Of a stretch of 64,000 bases of DNA, positions 23,898 to 35,580 are shown piece after piece; the first letter of the stretch is position 1; each line of letters opens with the position of its first letter. The notes beneath the pieces were generated by a model. It had not been told where the DNA came from, made no database searches, and was given only the letters and a program-made list of their open reading frames with translations. The stretch lies in contig NC_044916.1 of the NCBI RefSeq assembly GCF_003576645.1, forward strand, positions 5,987,442 to 6,051,441. Reading direction: 5' to 3'. The stretch is from Ipomoea triloba. Lineage: Eukaryota; Streptophyta; Magnoliopsida; Solanales; Convolvulaceae. The translations under genes were made by a program, and so were the position numbers.

Positions 23898-24112
23898 AGG
23901 TGTTTGGTTGGGTGTAAATGTGTAATTGAAAGTCTTTTTTAATTGAATTCAACACCCGTCAAAATTACATTGTTTGGTTAAAAGAAATTGCAATTTCTTC
24001 CTTTTGTGGAATTGCAATTCATATTCCCCTCTCCCCTCCACCCTCCCGATAATGAATTGGAAGTGGAAAGGAAAAAAAGGGTGAAAATGACAAAATTATC
24101 ATTGGTTATTAC

Positions 24113-24145
<33 letters not shown>

Positions 24146-24315
24146 ACAAGGAAATTTTAGTCTTTATACCACTTCTTCCCTTCTTATTCCCAATAATTCT
24201 ATTCTTTCCTATTAAACAATGTAATATGAATTCATGCTTTATTTTCAACTTATTTTTTTTCACGGAATTATAATTCTTTTCCTTACATAATTCGCTCCTC
24301 CCAACCAAACGCCCT
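23898..24315. mobile_element. MITE with TGTTTGGTTGGG ends
   Basis: Left aggtgtttggttgggtg and right ctcccaaccaaacgccct are inverted. Internal foldback pairs include aattgcaatttcttcc and ggaattataattctttt. It contains an (ATT)n tract (24109-24143). The target duplication is unclear, so the superfamily is undecided between hAT and Harbinger. Confidence 0.65.
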
Positions 24316-24717
24316 GTGAATTAAAAACCTAAATTATGTATAACAGTAGCCTAAAAACATTCCAACATTGAAAATACAGTGCAAAATTACCAAAACAACG
24401 CTCTGTAAATAAAAGGTAACATATATAAAAAAAATCAGGAAAAATTCCAGCCACAAAAAGACTCAAGATGGGATAGTATAAATTTGTTCACAGTTTTTAC
24501 GTGGTAGATGGGTTCTCATATAATGCCATATGAGATCTTCCAAATATAGTGATTTTGCCACATCTATTCTTAAACTTTCAAATTGATCACCTGTGGTCAA
24601 AATTAACCATTCATAGTCCTTCAACTATCAAATTTTAAATAGTCGTGTTCGTTCTTAGAGGACAATTTTGAAAATTAAAAGACAATGGGTGGTTACTTGA
24701 ATCCCATAATGTATTAA

Positions 24718-24719
<2 letters not shown>

Positions 24720-24780
<61 letters not shown>
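24720..24780. repeat. (TA)n microsatellite
   Basis: About 30 units, directly before the element at 24790. Confidence 0.97.
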
Positions 24781-24783
<3 letters not shown>

Positions 24784-24789
24784 CAACAC

Positions 24790-25590
24790 TTGTGTGAGAC
24801 CGTCTCACGGGTCTTAATCCATGAGACGGGTTAGATTTTTTATTAATGAGTTGGATCTTCGCACTCCCGTGCAAACTACTGCCTAAGTAGGAAATGAGAA
24901 CGCTCCACAGCCGTCCACGTATCCAGATCAACGAATCATATGAAATTTTAAAAAAATGACGCGGTGGCATTTTCGTAAATAACTAGAACTTTGGTGCACC
25001 TATTTTCACTTACAAGTGCACCTAATTTCACTTACAAGTGCACATATTTTCACTTACAAGTGCAAGTAATTTACCTTGTTAATATTCATGCACCTATTTT
25101 CGCAAATATTTTCACTTACAAGTGCAAGTAATTTACCTTGTTAATATTCATGCACCTGGTGCAACTTAGGTGCACCTAATTATAACATTAGGTGCACTTA
25201 GTATTGATGCTCAGTGTACAATTCACTTGCACCTGTAATACATTTTACTTGCATCTGCAATACATTTTACTTGCACTTGTGCAAGTAATTTACTTTGTTA
25301 ACGTTCATGCACTTGGGTGCAACCTATGTGCACCTAATGTTAGGTGCACTTAGTATTGATGCTCATTGTACAATTTACTTGCACTTATAATACATTTTAT
25401 TTGCACGTGTGCACCTATTTTCACTTACAAGTGCAAGTAATGTACCTTGTTAACATTTATGCACCTGGGTGCACCTAGTTATAACATTATGTGCACCTAG
25501 TTATAACGTTAGGTGCAACTACATTCCAGACACGTGGCGCACTGCGATTCGTCCGCAGTTCTCTCCTGGGCGGCCCGTACACACCTGAAC
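24790..25590. mobile_element. element with internal GTGCACCTA/GTGCAAGTAA arrays
   Basis: Shares the module 'aaaatgacgcggtggcattttcgtaaataact' and the decamer arrays with 14978-15545. Sections of the array (cacttacaagtgcaagtaatttaccttgttaa) are themselves repeated at 25010, 25110, 25260 and 25420. It is bracketed by TA microsatellites. The left border contains a gagaccgtctcacgggtc hairpin. No ORF. Confidence 0.6.
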
Positions 25591-25593
25591 GTG

Positions 25594-25596
<3 letters not shown>

Positions 25597-25651
<55 letters not shown>
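25597..25651. repeat. (AT)n microsatellite followed by a T-run
   Basis: About 27 AT units then 11 T. Confidence 0.97.
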
Positions 25652-25658
<7 letters not shown>

Positions 25659-25737
25659 TTGTTAGGATCATATGAGATCACTTGTTTAGGTAGGATCGTG
25701 AGATCAGATCTTGTGCATTCATGTAATAATTTAAGAG

Positions 25738-25985
25738 GTTAATTCCAGAAATGGTCCTTCGACTATTGACTTTTACCAACTTTTGTCCTCGACTTTTAAT
25801 TTTATCAAAGTTGGTCCCTTAACTATTGATTTTGTACCAATTTTGGTCTTCGACTTTTAATTTTACCAAAGTTGGTCCCTTAACTATTGATTTTTTACCA
25901 ATTTTAGTCCTCGACTTTTAATTTTATCAAAGTTGGTCCCTTAACTATTGATTTTGTACTATTTTTGGTCCTTCTATTAAATAAA
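25738..25985. repeat. tandem array of ~61-bp units
   Basis: The segment 'tcctcgacttttaattttatcaaag' followed by ttggtcccttaactattgat recurs at 25786, 25847 and 25908 (period 61-62). The 'ggtcccttaac/ggtccttcgac' phrasing resembles termini of ggtccctcgacta-type foldback MITEs such as 33674-34126. Confidence 0.85.
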
Positions 25986-26255
25986 TGTTAAATAGGTGTT
26001 AGAATTGAGAGCAAAAATGTCAAATCAAATATTTTAACCTTTGGGTGAATTTTGGTGTGAATTGATTCGTTCATGAATCCGGATCTAGGGTTATTGTTTT
26101 GTGGGTTTGATATACATTTTTTGGAACAAAAAAAATTGTTCAAAAATTTGTGTGTATGTGTGTTTTGGCAATTCAAAAGCAGTGAAAGAATTGGAAATAC
26201 ATCAGGTTGTGATGATTTTTTTTTTATTTAGAAAATTATACAGATAATACGACAT

Positions 26256-26505
26256 ATTATTGGTAATTATTCAAAAAAAAAATTTCGATCATCAGACGTG
26301 GTCCAATAACTAGACATAAAGGGATGATAATATAATTGATATGAGGTCCAATAAATTTTCGAAACTTATACAGGCATGATGATGGGTAATTATTCAATTT
26401 TTTTTTTTCGATCATCAGACGTGGTCCAATAAAATTATATGGACATAAAGGGATGATAATATAATTTATATGAGGCCCAATAAATTTTCGAAAATCATAC
26501 AGACA
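26256..26505. repeat. two-copy tandem duplication, ~124-bp period
   Basis: tcgatcatcagacgtggtcc at 26285 recurs at 26409, followed in both by catAaagggatgataatat and ccaataaattttcgaaa. Small differences show that the copies have diverged, so they are genuine. Confidence 0.85.
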
Positions 26506-26506
26506 T

Positions 26507-26534
26507 GATATATATATATATATATATATATATN

Positions 26535-26617
<83 letters not shown>
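26507..26617. repeat. (AT)n microsatellite containing a single N
   Basis: About 55 AT units with an unresolved base at 26534. Length is unreliable. Confidence 0.95.
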
Positions 26618-26619
<2 letters not shown>

Positions 26620-26623
<4 letters not shown>

Positions 26624-27662
26624 AGTTTGGTAACCCGGAAAATGACTTCCGGAAAATGTTTTTCGAGTTTTCGGTGTTTGGCAACGTCCGGAAAATGCGA
26701 TCAATGGAAAATGTTTTCCGTTGACCAAGGAAAATCTGTTCATTTTTTCTGAAAATGACTTACGGAATACTTTTCCGGAAGTCATTTTTTGGAATGGCCA
26801 AATTGCCGTTTCACATGTTCTCGGTCAAAATTGCTAAAATGGCAGTTTGCTCTGGTTTCAGGCGGAAACCAGAGATGGACCTTTTTTTTTTTTTTTTTTT
26901 TTTTTTTCNNNNNNNNNNNNNNNNNNNNNNNNNNNNNNNNNNNNNNNNNNNNNNNNNNNNNNNNNNNNNNNNNNNNNNNNNNNNNNNNNNNNNNNNNNNN
27001 NNNNNNNNNNNNNNNNNNNNNNNNNNNNNNNNNNNNNNNNNNNNNNNNNNNNNNNNNNNNNNNNNNNNNNNNNNNNNNNNNNNNNNNNNNNNNNNNNNNN
27101 NNNNNNNNNNNNNNNNNNNNNNNNNNNNNNNNNNNNNNNNNNNNNNNNNNNNNNNNNNNNNNNNNNNNNNNNNNNNNNNNNNNNNNNNNNNNNNNNNNNN
27201 NNNNNNNNNNNNNNNNNNNNNNNNNNNNNNNNNNNNNNNNNNNNNNNNNNNNNNNNNNNNNNNNNNNNNNNNNNNNNNNNNNNNNNNNNNNNNNNNNNNN
27301 NNNNNNNNNNNNNNNNNNNNNNNNNNNNNNNNNNNNNNNNNNNNNNNNNNNNNNNNNNNNNNNNNNNNNNNNNNNNNNNNNNNNNNNNNNNNNNNNNNNN
27401 NNNNNNNNNNNNNNNNNNNTTTTTTTTTTTTTTTTTTTTTTTTTTTTCTTGTATAATAAATATTATTATTTTATATTTTAAATAAAATAATAAAATATAT
27501 AATTATATAATTCTACTCATTTTTCAAAAAATAACCAAACATACCAAGATAATTTTCCATAACGCAACCAAACACTGAAAATAAAAATGTTTTCCGAAAA
27601 ATGACTCATTTTCTAAAAAACATTTTTCGGAAGTCATTTTCCTCCTTTCCAAACGGAACCTA
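26620..27662. mobile_element. foldback MITE with GGAAAATGACTTCCGG ends, split by the gap
   Basis: Left end agtcagtttggtaacccgg plus ggaaaatgacttccgg; right end ggaagtcattttcctcc plus tttccaaacggaacct. The ends are inverted and the arms recur inside (ggaaaatgttttccg). The centre is lost in the N gap. Open frames spanning the Ns are meaningless. Confidence 0.75.
26909..27419. other. assembly gap (511 N) flanked by T-runs
   Basis: About 26 T then one C stand before it and about 28 T after it. The gap size is presumably an estimate. Confidence 0.99.
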
Positions 27663-27762
27663 ACTTTTTTAGCCAAGTCATTTTCAAAGTTTCCTTCCTT
27701 ACTGGATACACTTTCCATAGCTCCACAGAGTCGTACTATTTCTTGATCACGTCGTCTCCAAC

Positions 27763-27992
27763 AATCATTATTGTGTGGACCATGGTTCACATAGCTGTGT
27801 GGACCATACTATTAAATAATGCATATTCAATATAAAAATAATGTACATTCAATATAAAAATAATGTACATTATATTCAGGGGATGTACATTATTTGTGTA
27901 AGTACAAAAATAATGTGCATTTAATACATTAAAAATGTACATTTGATTATGGTGATTATGGTCCACATAGCTCTGTGGACCATGATTTGCCA
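27763..27992. mobile_element. palindrome-ended Mutator-like MITE, copy F3
   Basis: 230 bp, starting aatcattattgtgtggacc and ending catgatttgcca. Flanks gtctccaac (27754-27762) and gtctccaaa (27993-28001) are a 9-bp target duplication with one mismatch. Near each end sits a gtggaccat-type palindrome (ggtt/ccacatagct/gtgtggacc). The interior alternates gtacatta and aataatgtac. Same family as 41713-41980 and 42009-42274. Confidence 0.85.
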
Positions 27993-28019
27993 GTCTCCAA
28001 AATGCCAAACATACACACT

Positions 28020-28719
28020 GGTTTGAAATAAAAAAAAACTCACTTTATTAGCCACTCATTCCTAATGTTATTTGCACACCACGAAAACACTACATTCACT
28101 CATAACAAAAAAGAAAAAAAGAAAAAAAAGACCACCTAATACTAAAGGACAAAATGTCTACTATGATATTGATTGCACTACTAATCAATAACACTTGCAC
28201 CACCAACCAACCTAAAATGCACTACTTTAAGACGCAAATCGCACAGGTTACTTAGTACATAAGCACAGCCACTCTAGTTGAGTTGCACTACTAAGCAATC
28301 TGTTTATGCCAACAAATCAATTGCCCCAAAATTGTTTCTCTACGAATGTATATATTGCCTCCTATAAACATACATACCACTACATGATAGCACAACACTA
28401 ACACCACAGTTTCACAGCAGACCAACAGCACTAGCACAACATTCTCACTTTCTACCAACAAGGTACTGTTAGTATTATATTAACTAACATAAACTAAAGA
28501 AAACATAAATCCCGAGGAACTTGACCTCGTATCAATGTAAGCTTTAGGATCATCCGAATATCCCTCACCATAGTTGTTGGAATTGTCGAAGGTAAACCTG
28601 TAGAATAACTAACATTAGTGTTTTGTCTACCAATTCTCTCCTGAATACTAGATGGTGTGTGTATTCTGAATACAGGGGGTTGTGTTGACCGCATGCGGGA
28701 GGACTCTTTTGCTTAAAAG
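28020..28719. other. non-coding DNA, no feature recognised
   Basis: AT-rich with no supported gene. Part of it may belong to the element ending near 29265. Confidence 0.45.
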
Positions 28720-29265
28720 CCTACATGCTATCAATATCGAAATGTAACTGTAGTTGTGTTGAAATGTAACTGCAGTGTATATAAAATGATATTGAATAAC
28801 AGTTTGACATTTGTATTTTTATATTATCGAACGAACTGTAGTTATATTGAAATGTAAGTATAGTTGTGTTGAAATTTAACTGTAATGTATATAAACTGAT
28901 ACTCAATAACAGTTTCACATTTTTGGGTGAATATTCTCCAATGAAACTGTAATCATATCGAAATGATATTGTAGTTGTATTGAAAGGAAATTGCAGGGTA
29001 TAAAAGAAACTGTAGTTGTGTTGAAAGGAAACTGAATAACAGGTTCACATATTTGAGTTTATATATAATATTAAATAAAACTACAGTTACATAAAAAAGA
29101 AACTGCAGTTGTATGTTGAAATGTAACTGCAATGTATATGAATTGGAAGTGAATGATCCCGAACGGATGCCGTTTCAGCCGTCTGTTTTCACTGATCAAA
29201 ACGACATCGTTTTGATGCATGATCCATAATCAACTGTGGACCGCAGTCCACATTAAAATTTGCGA
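28720..29265. mobile_element. palindrome-ended element with internal ~60-70-bp repeats (left end unknown)
   Basis: The interior repeats gttgaaatgtaactgcagtg tatataaa and gaataacagtttcacat several times (28740, 28860, 29000, 29110). The right end carries aaaacgacatcgttttgatg (29198-29217), then the tgtggaccgcagtccaca palindrome (29236-29253) and aaaatttgcg. These are the same terminal modules, in inverted order, as the left end of 32970. Confidence 0.55.
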
Positions 29266-29689
29266 TCCAACACCCAACGTACAAGGACAACCCCTTGACC
29301 CAACACCCACCGAACTACCTAACGTATCCTGTTCCAGTTGACAAAAATAATTGCACAGCACTGTTCCACAGACGAACAAACAAGAGATAATTGCACAACA
29401 CTAGCAGTCTAGAAAAATGGCGAGTAAAACCAGAAAACAGACGCCAAAAACGTAGAAAGGAAATAAAAAAACATAGCATGCGCCAACGGAGAGACAAGTT
29501 GCACGCCGGAAATTAGACAAAAATCTGCCAGCGACGGGCTAAAAATACGTTAGAGTGAGAACCGAGAAGGTCGGCAAGGGAAGCTTTGAAGGAGAGAAGT
29601 GAATACACGGTTACAAACCTAAAAAAATAGGAACGGTACTATTTTAAAGCACCACTAATAAAGAAATAATGAACCAGCCAAAAACCTTA

Positions 29690-29800
29690 TAGTCTAGCAG
29701 CATAGCTGTGGTTTCATTTGGTGTTTTAAATGAAAGGTCTCAGGTTTATGTATGAACATTGAACAAATACTCCTATGTAATAGAGTTTATAATACTCAAA
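29690..29800 (+). mobile_element. SINE-like fragment
   Basis: tagtctagcagcatagctg (A-box-like) and aaaggtctcaggtttatg (weak B box) about 45 nt apart, then a body ending in an A-run before tttttt. Fragmentary. Confidence 0.35.
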
Positions 29801-30056
29801 AAAACATTTTTTTCTCTCCCGTATGATTTTGAGTGTACGATTATAAAAGATTGACACGAGCAAACGCCCTAATTCACAACAAAATAATCTTAGATTAAAG
29901 TAGGTAAGTAGGCATTAATTAAATTATTTATTTATTTATTTTGCATGGCGCATGCGTTAACATGCGTAGTATTTGCTTAAAAATGAGGCAGGGCTTGCGT
30001 CCATTTTTTTGCATATCGATAAGCGTAACCATGCAAATGCTATTGCGAGAGGTTTG

Positions 30057-30378
30057 GGGGTCGTTTACTGACTTAGAAAAAAGAAAAATTTTCAAAAAAA
30101 ATGGAGAAATGGAAGGGTGGAAGAATGGAAAATGGAAAACATGTTCACTAAAATCAATTCTCCAAAACATATTTCCATCTCCAATATTTCGTTTTTCTAG
30201 GATTTTGGAGAGAACCAAAAAGGAATTCTCCATTTGGAGAAATGGAAAGTAGGCTGGTGAACAGTACAAGCGATGCCTGAGGTCTCAGGTTCGAATCCTC
30301 CTTTGCACGCATTAGTTTTATTCTGGTTCATTTTGCTCCAGCTTTTTCCCTTCCCTTTCTGCGCATTCTATTCTTACC

Positions 30379-30423
<45 letters not shown>

Positions 30424-30583
30424 TTAGATCAAACTAGAAGGGGTTCACCCAATAATAATAATAATTATTATTATTATTATTATTGATGTTATTATTATTA
30501 TTGATGTTATTATTATTCTTATTATTATCATCTTTATATCTGTATTATTATATTATTATTATTATTATTATTTTCTTTATATC

Positions 30584-30622
<39 letters not shown>

Positions 30623-30629
30623 TCTTGAC

Positions 30630-30672
<43 letters not shown>

Positions 30673-30894
30673 TCTGTTGTAGAAATATCAAATGTTATAT
30701 GTGATGATTGTATTTAATGAAGTTTTGAGTATTTTGTTTTGTAATCAAACTATGCACTAAAATTAAAAAAAATAGAAAATCGGAGGAATGGGGAAGGAAA
30801 ATTGGAAAACTGGAGGAATGGAGAAGGAAAAATGGAAAACTGGAGAAATGGAAAACTGGAAATGGAAAAACAGAGAAATGAAGTAAACAACCCC
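30057..30894. mobile_element. Harbinger-like element with GGGGTCGTTTACT ends
   Basis: Inverted ends ggggtcgtttact and agtaaacaacccc, TTG on both sides (30054-30056, 30895-30897). The paralogous site at 47229-47242 lacks it (aggtttggctttttgc), confirming an insertion. The sides are repeats of ggagaaatggaaaa; the middle is a long ATT/TTA microsatellite complex (30380-30675). At 30275-30300 a tgaggtctcaggttcgaatcc string resembles a SINE B box captured inside. No transposase. Confidence 0.85.
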
Positions 30895-31425
30895 TTGCTT
30901 TTTGCATGAGGAGAAATTCGTCACATGATTAATAAGTTGTGTTTTCTATAGGAATCTATTGTAAATAACAATAATTCAATTTGTAATTGTTTTTAAAATT
31001 GAAAATATTATATTACGGAGTATTATATTAGTTATGGGTGAGTCTATTGTGAAAGCGTCTTACAGATATTTATCTGTAAAACGGATCGAGTCGAGATGAA
31101 AATATAATACTTATGCTGGAAAGTGTACTGTCAATCATGAATATATTGTTTGATAATTTTAAAAAAATTATAATACTTTTAAATCAAAATGTAATATTTA
31201 GGAGTTGATTAGTTAATTACTTATAAGAAAAAAATGTAATATCAATCATAGATAAATTAATTGATTGTTACATATGCGAGAAGGTGTAATACTTATGAGA
31301 AAAAAATATGATACTTTTGATTAAAAATATAATACTTTTAAATCAAAATGTAATATTAGTGGTTGGAGAGTTACTTATAAGAAAAATTGTAATACCTATA
31401 TAAAAAATGTGTAATACTTGATTGA

Positions 31426-31570
31426 TTCTGTTACAATGCAGTATCTGTTAATACTTTTTCAACCTACTAAAGCACAATGAGTCAATATCGCCTCCATTGA
31501 GGCTAGAACCCACCTTATTCAATATGGGAGTGCAATCAGGTGCTAGTAGACCACAAGGTCGATCTTGGCG
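31426..31570 (-). mobile_element. tRNA-derived SINE
   Basis: On the minus strand: accttgtggtctactagcacc (A box) and gtgggttctagcctc (B box) at SINE spacing, then a body shared with 12786-12900 and 11735-11836. It lies inside the segmental duplication but is not recognised in the other copy. Confidence 0.6.
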
Positions 31571-32654
31571 TTCACTATAATATTTCATTGACAATTAATG
31601 TAAAAATAAATATATATTTTGTTTTGCAAATATTAACAATTTAAAAACGCACAGTGTGCGATTGAAAAATGTCCTAGGAATAAAAAAAGATAGTCAAATT
31701 ATATGATTGGAGTAAATGAACAAACACATCAATTATATAACTATTTGAAGAAGAAATTGTAATTTTTGATTATAAGAAAGATTATTATATCTGATAAATT
31801 TTTTAAAAACTGCATTGAATTTATTAGTTATTATACGTGTTTCAAAATGATTATACTTTTTTACAAATGCAAATCATTTTACTGATAAATTTTGTTTATG
31901 TTTTTATTCTAGTTTTAACATTGATACCATAATAAATAAAATAAAAAATTTTAGTTGGCAATAAGGCAATAGTTCATATATTTTATATCAAGTAAATTAG
32001 TAAGATAAGAATGAAAGGAAAATTATTTTTTAAGTGAGTTTTTAATTTTTAAAAAAAGTTAGTGACACTTTAATTTTTCAAGTGAGTTTTTAATTCTAGA
32101 ACTGATACTTTAATTTACATAGTAATGGTAGAATTGATAAAAGAAAAAAATATCAAGGGAAGTGTTAGTAAAAATGTATAAGTGTTCATTACAAAAAGCA
32201 CCAAAGAATTGCACTTAATGTCAGTTTTTGAAATACTTATGATTAAATCTTTAAAAGGTGTTTTCAAAATAATTCTATAAAAGGTAGAAAGTATCTATTC
32301 TATAATTTCTTTAACCCCTACCACCAAGATTTGAATCTATTACTATCCATTTTGAATGATAACTGATATGCCATAACACTACATGGTAGTTGGTCGATCA
32401 CTTAATATCATTTAATCATTAACAAATTTGTTTTCAAAAAAAAAATCATTAACAAATTTGTTATTCCAGTTAAAGACTAATATTAAAGAAAATGTGAAAA
32501 TGAAAAATGTGACTGGAAAAACTGGAATAAAAACTATAAATGTAGGGTATAACACAAATAACGCATAAAACAAATATTTAATATAACTTATACTACAGAT
32601 ACAATTTTTATTGCAGTTAATTAAATTTTTTAGCTCTTATTAAATTTTTGTTAT
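31571..32654. other. AT-rich non-coding DNA
   Basis: No gene recognised. Repeated phrases such as aagtgagtttttaatttt (32033, 32078) and atcattaacaaatttg (32412, 32443) show small local duplications. Confidence 0.5.

Positions 32655-32656
<2 letters not shown>

Positions 32657-32719
<63 letters not shown>
32657..32719. repeat. (AT)n microsatellite
   Basis: About 29 AT units after catacatac. Confidence 0.97.
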
Positions 32720-32722
<3 letters not shown>

Positions 32723-32969
32723 AATTAGATGCCCATGTGTTAATGTTAAATAAATGAGTTCTACTATATGGACTCCAATTTTCTAGCTACTCCCTCACCT
32801 TTACTCCCAGACATGGCAAGATATGATAAGTTATCTTCATCCTGTAGGTCTCAAGGAAAGTGTCAACATCAAACTGTTGTGTGAGGGAGTAAAAGTAGAG
32901 AGTATAACTTGAGAGTTCAAGTAGTATTTTCTTAAATATAAACATGAGAAGTTTACGCTAGATGTTGAG

Positions 32970-34404
32970 GGCAATTTATATCGTGGGCCAGGGTGCACAA
33001 TAAGGTGCACAATGCATTGTGCACTCCGATCCAAAACGACGTCGTTTTGGTTCTTTTGATTAACGGCTTTTCTGTTTTTCATTCGGCCTTAACTTATAAG
33101 ATGAGTTCTGTGTATTTTGTGATGATATTCTATACATTTTATTGTGACATTCTGTATATTCTAGTCATTGATTATGTGTATTCTAGTATGTAATTCTGTA
33201 CATTATTGATTTCCAATACCATACCTCATATGGAACATAAGAGATAATACTTAATCTTATATTCTTTTTTTTTTTTTTTGGTGAAAACTTAGGCTTATAT
33301 TCTGTGTATCATTTTCATTGATTCTGTGTATTCTAGTATGTAATTCGGTAGATTATTGATTTTCAATACCATACCTCATGAAACAGCAGAGATAATACAT
33401 ACTTAGGCTAATAATTCTCTGTATTATATTCATAAATTTTGTGTATTCTGGTATATGATTCTATGTATTCTGATATGTAATTATGTACATTATTGATTTT
33501 GTGTACCATACCTCATGAAATAGTAATGCTAATAGCCCAATACTTAGGCTATTGATTGTGTGTATTCTATATTGAATGATATGTGTATTCTTTTATGTAC
33601 TTTTGTATATTAATGATCTAATTTTTTATACTTAATGTTATTGCGGCATTGGAACCAATAATGCACAGAATTAGAGTTAATTACCGTTTTGGTCCCTCGA
33701 CTATAGCGAAAGTAACGAATTGGTCCTCGGCTTTTCTTTTTGGCCGATTAAATCCTCATGTATTGAATTTTTGACCGATGTGATCCTCCGTCTATTGGGC
33801 TGTTAAGTGCTTATTATCATCAATAATCTTGCCGCTGCTACTGGCCTTACCTTGGTCATAAGCTTTGGCAGAACTATTACTGCTGATTGGAATGTGACTG
33901 AAAGTGAAAGTGGAGGAGGGCTGTGATGAAGAAGAAGAGGAAAAGAATTATAGAGATTGAAATGACTTTTATACCCCTAACTTGGACGGCCACTTAACAG
34001 CCCAATAGACAGAGGACCACATCGGTCAAAAAATCAATACTTGAGGATTTAATCGGCCAAAAAAGAAAGTCGAGGACCAATTCGTTACTTTCGCTATAGT
34101 CGAGGGACCAAAACGGTAATTAACTCACAGAATTATATATACTAGAATACACGTAAACACTCCATAGAATACACAGAATCACTACCCTAAGTATTAGCAT
34201 TCCTGTTTCATGAGATATGATATTGAAATTACTAATGTAGAAAACTGTATAATAGAATACACAGAATTACACATAAAAATATACAGAATTACACATAACG
34301 GAAATTGGACGGACGTAACGGTGTCCGTCGCGCGTCAACTCCCCACTAACTTAGTTAAACAACGTTGTTCTACCGTGCACTGTGAACCCTGGTCCACGAT
34401 GTCA
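32970..34404. mobile_element. palindrome-ended Mutator-like non-autonomous element
   Basis: 1435 bp. The left end ggcaatttatatcgtggg ccagggtgcac and the right end gtgaaccctggtccacgatgtca are inverted. Flanks gatgttgag (32961-32969) and tgagttgag (34405-34413) are a 9-bp target duplication with two mismatches. The paralogous uninserted site is gatgttgagagattagg at 48922. Subterminal perfect palindromes: gtgcacaatgcattgtgcac (about 33001-33030 region) and aaaacgacgtcgtttt (33033-33050). The interior is an array of ctgtgtattctagtatg / aattctgtacattattgat motifs. It hosts a nested foldback (33674-34126). No transposase ORF. Confidence 0.85.
33674..34126. mobile_element. foldback MITE, ~137-bp arms, exact 9-bp TSD
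   Basis: 453 bp, bordered by an exact acagaatta duplication (33665-33673, 34127-34135). The arms (from gagttaattaccgttttggt; mirrored accaaaacggtaattaactc) pair over about 137 bp with only a handful of mismatches. The core is about 170 bp. A 9-bp duplication with long inverted repeats identifies a Mutator-like element. It is nested in 32970-34404, so it is the younger insertion. Confidence 0.95.
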
Positions 34405-34799
34405 TGAGTTGAGAGGTTAGGATGTACGCATGGCAATTGGCAAGTGACGATGAATATGATTTGTAGCATGGCAATTGTCAATTGAACATGGTATTACTAT
34501 TATATGACTTGTACGCATATGAATATGAATGCGGTGCTCCCTTCCGTAGATTACGGCTCACAGAACATACCATGTGCTGTGACCACCATGTTCATATAAT
34601 ACAATGCTTTTTGCGCTCTGAATGAGACAAATTGGAGATCAGTAAGATTCAATCCCTATTACTCTTATGTATCAATAATAGCGCGCAAGATGCCCATTTT
34701 GCGCACTGGCGCCGAGTGAAAAAAGGATTTTTTTTGGAAAGATGAGCTTATCTATGGCTGAGAATATACCAGAACCTAAGCATATATATTATATGGGAT

Positions 34800-35485
34800 G
34801 GTTCATGTGGGAAGAATACTCTCAAATAAAATATGAGGTGAGATCTGAATTGTTGATCTAATCTAGATTAACATACAACTCAAATCAATGAAAATTTTTA
34901 AAAAATATGGGCTTCCTTGGAACTGGATGAAGGTTTGAATTGATGCATCTTAAGCTATAAAACAGCGCATTTTAAGTTTTAAACTGATACACCTTAAACT
35001 AGAAAAGTGACGCACCTTAAGCTATAAAACTACGCACCTCTAAATTAAAGATATAAAACTATGCACCTTAACCTTTAAACATACTCAACTTAAGTTTTAA
35101 ACTGATGCATCTTAACCTAGAAAATGACGCACCTTAAGCTATAAAACGACGCATCTTAACCTTTTAAATTTAAGAACCTTAACAGTATTACTCAATAGGC
35201 TCAACAGACCCGTTGGTTCAATGGTACTACTCAACGGGGTTGTTGAACCCGTTGGGGAACTCGTTGTGCATTCCCTCACTAACGCACCTTAAGATATAAA
35301 TTTACGCACATTAAGCTTTGAACTTACGCACCTTAAGTTTTAAAATTACGCACCTTAAGCTTTGAACCTAGGAAAATTACCATAATGCCACCGCGTATTT
35401 TTTTATTTGTCTTCATTCTGGGCTATTGATTTTGGCAAGATCAATGACTGAGATTTCACCTCATATTTTACTGAGCCATATAACT
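34800..35485. mobile_element. inverted-repeat element with CGCACCTTAAGC arrays
   Basis: Ends ataaaatatgaggtgagatc and gagatttcacctcatatttta are inverted over about 35 bp. The interior repeats 'acgcaccttaagctataaaac' and 'ttttaaactgatgcatctta' many times. The motif 'aatgccaccgcgta' near the right end matches the sub-terminal module of 14978 and 24790, so these three belong to one superfamily with different internal arrays. Confidence 0.65.
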
Positions 35486-35512
35486 ACACCTGGTCTCCTG
35501 TCGAGGCCAACC

Positions 35513-35518
<6 letters not shown>

Positions 35519-35578
<60 letters not shown>
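35519..35578. repeat. (AT)n-(GA)n compound microsatellite
   Basis: About 15 AT then 15 GA units. Confidence 0.97.

Positions 35579-35579
<1 letters not shown>

Positions 35580-35580
<1 letters not shown>

Larger units (their letters stand above)
29886..34740. repeat. segmental duplication, copy 1 (upstream of desaturase A)
   Basis: Collinear with 47056-49553. Anchors: atcttagattaaagta (29888/47058), gaggcagggcttgcgtcc (29984/47164), taataagttgtgttttctat (30930/47400), cgctagatgttgag (32956/48917), gaatgcggtg (34528/48998), aatacaatg ... ttttgcgctct (34598/49117), agatgcccattttgcgca (34688/49497). The copies are clearly diverged, so this is not an assembly duplicate. Length differences come from element insertions listed separately. 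It continues to the desaturase genes themselves (A and B). Confidence 0.9.

Noticed and set aside
26755..27485. Long frames across the first gap
   Set aside because: Translation of Ns and T-runs.
30483..30704. Leu/Tyr/Ile-rich 73-codon frame
   Set aside because: Translation of an ATT/TTA microsatellite.
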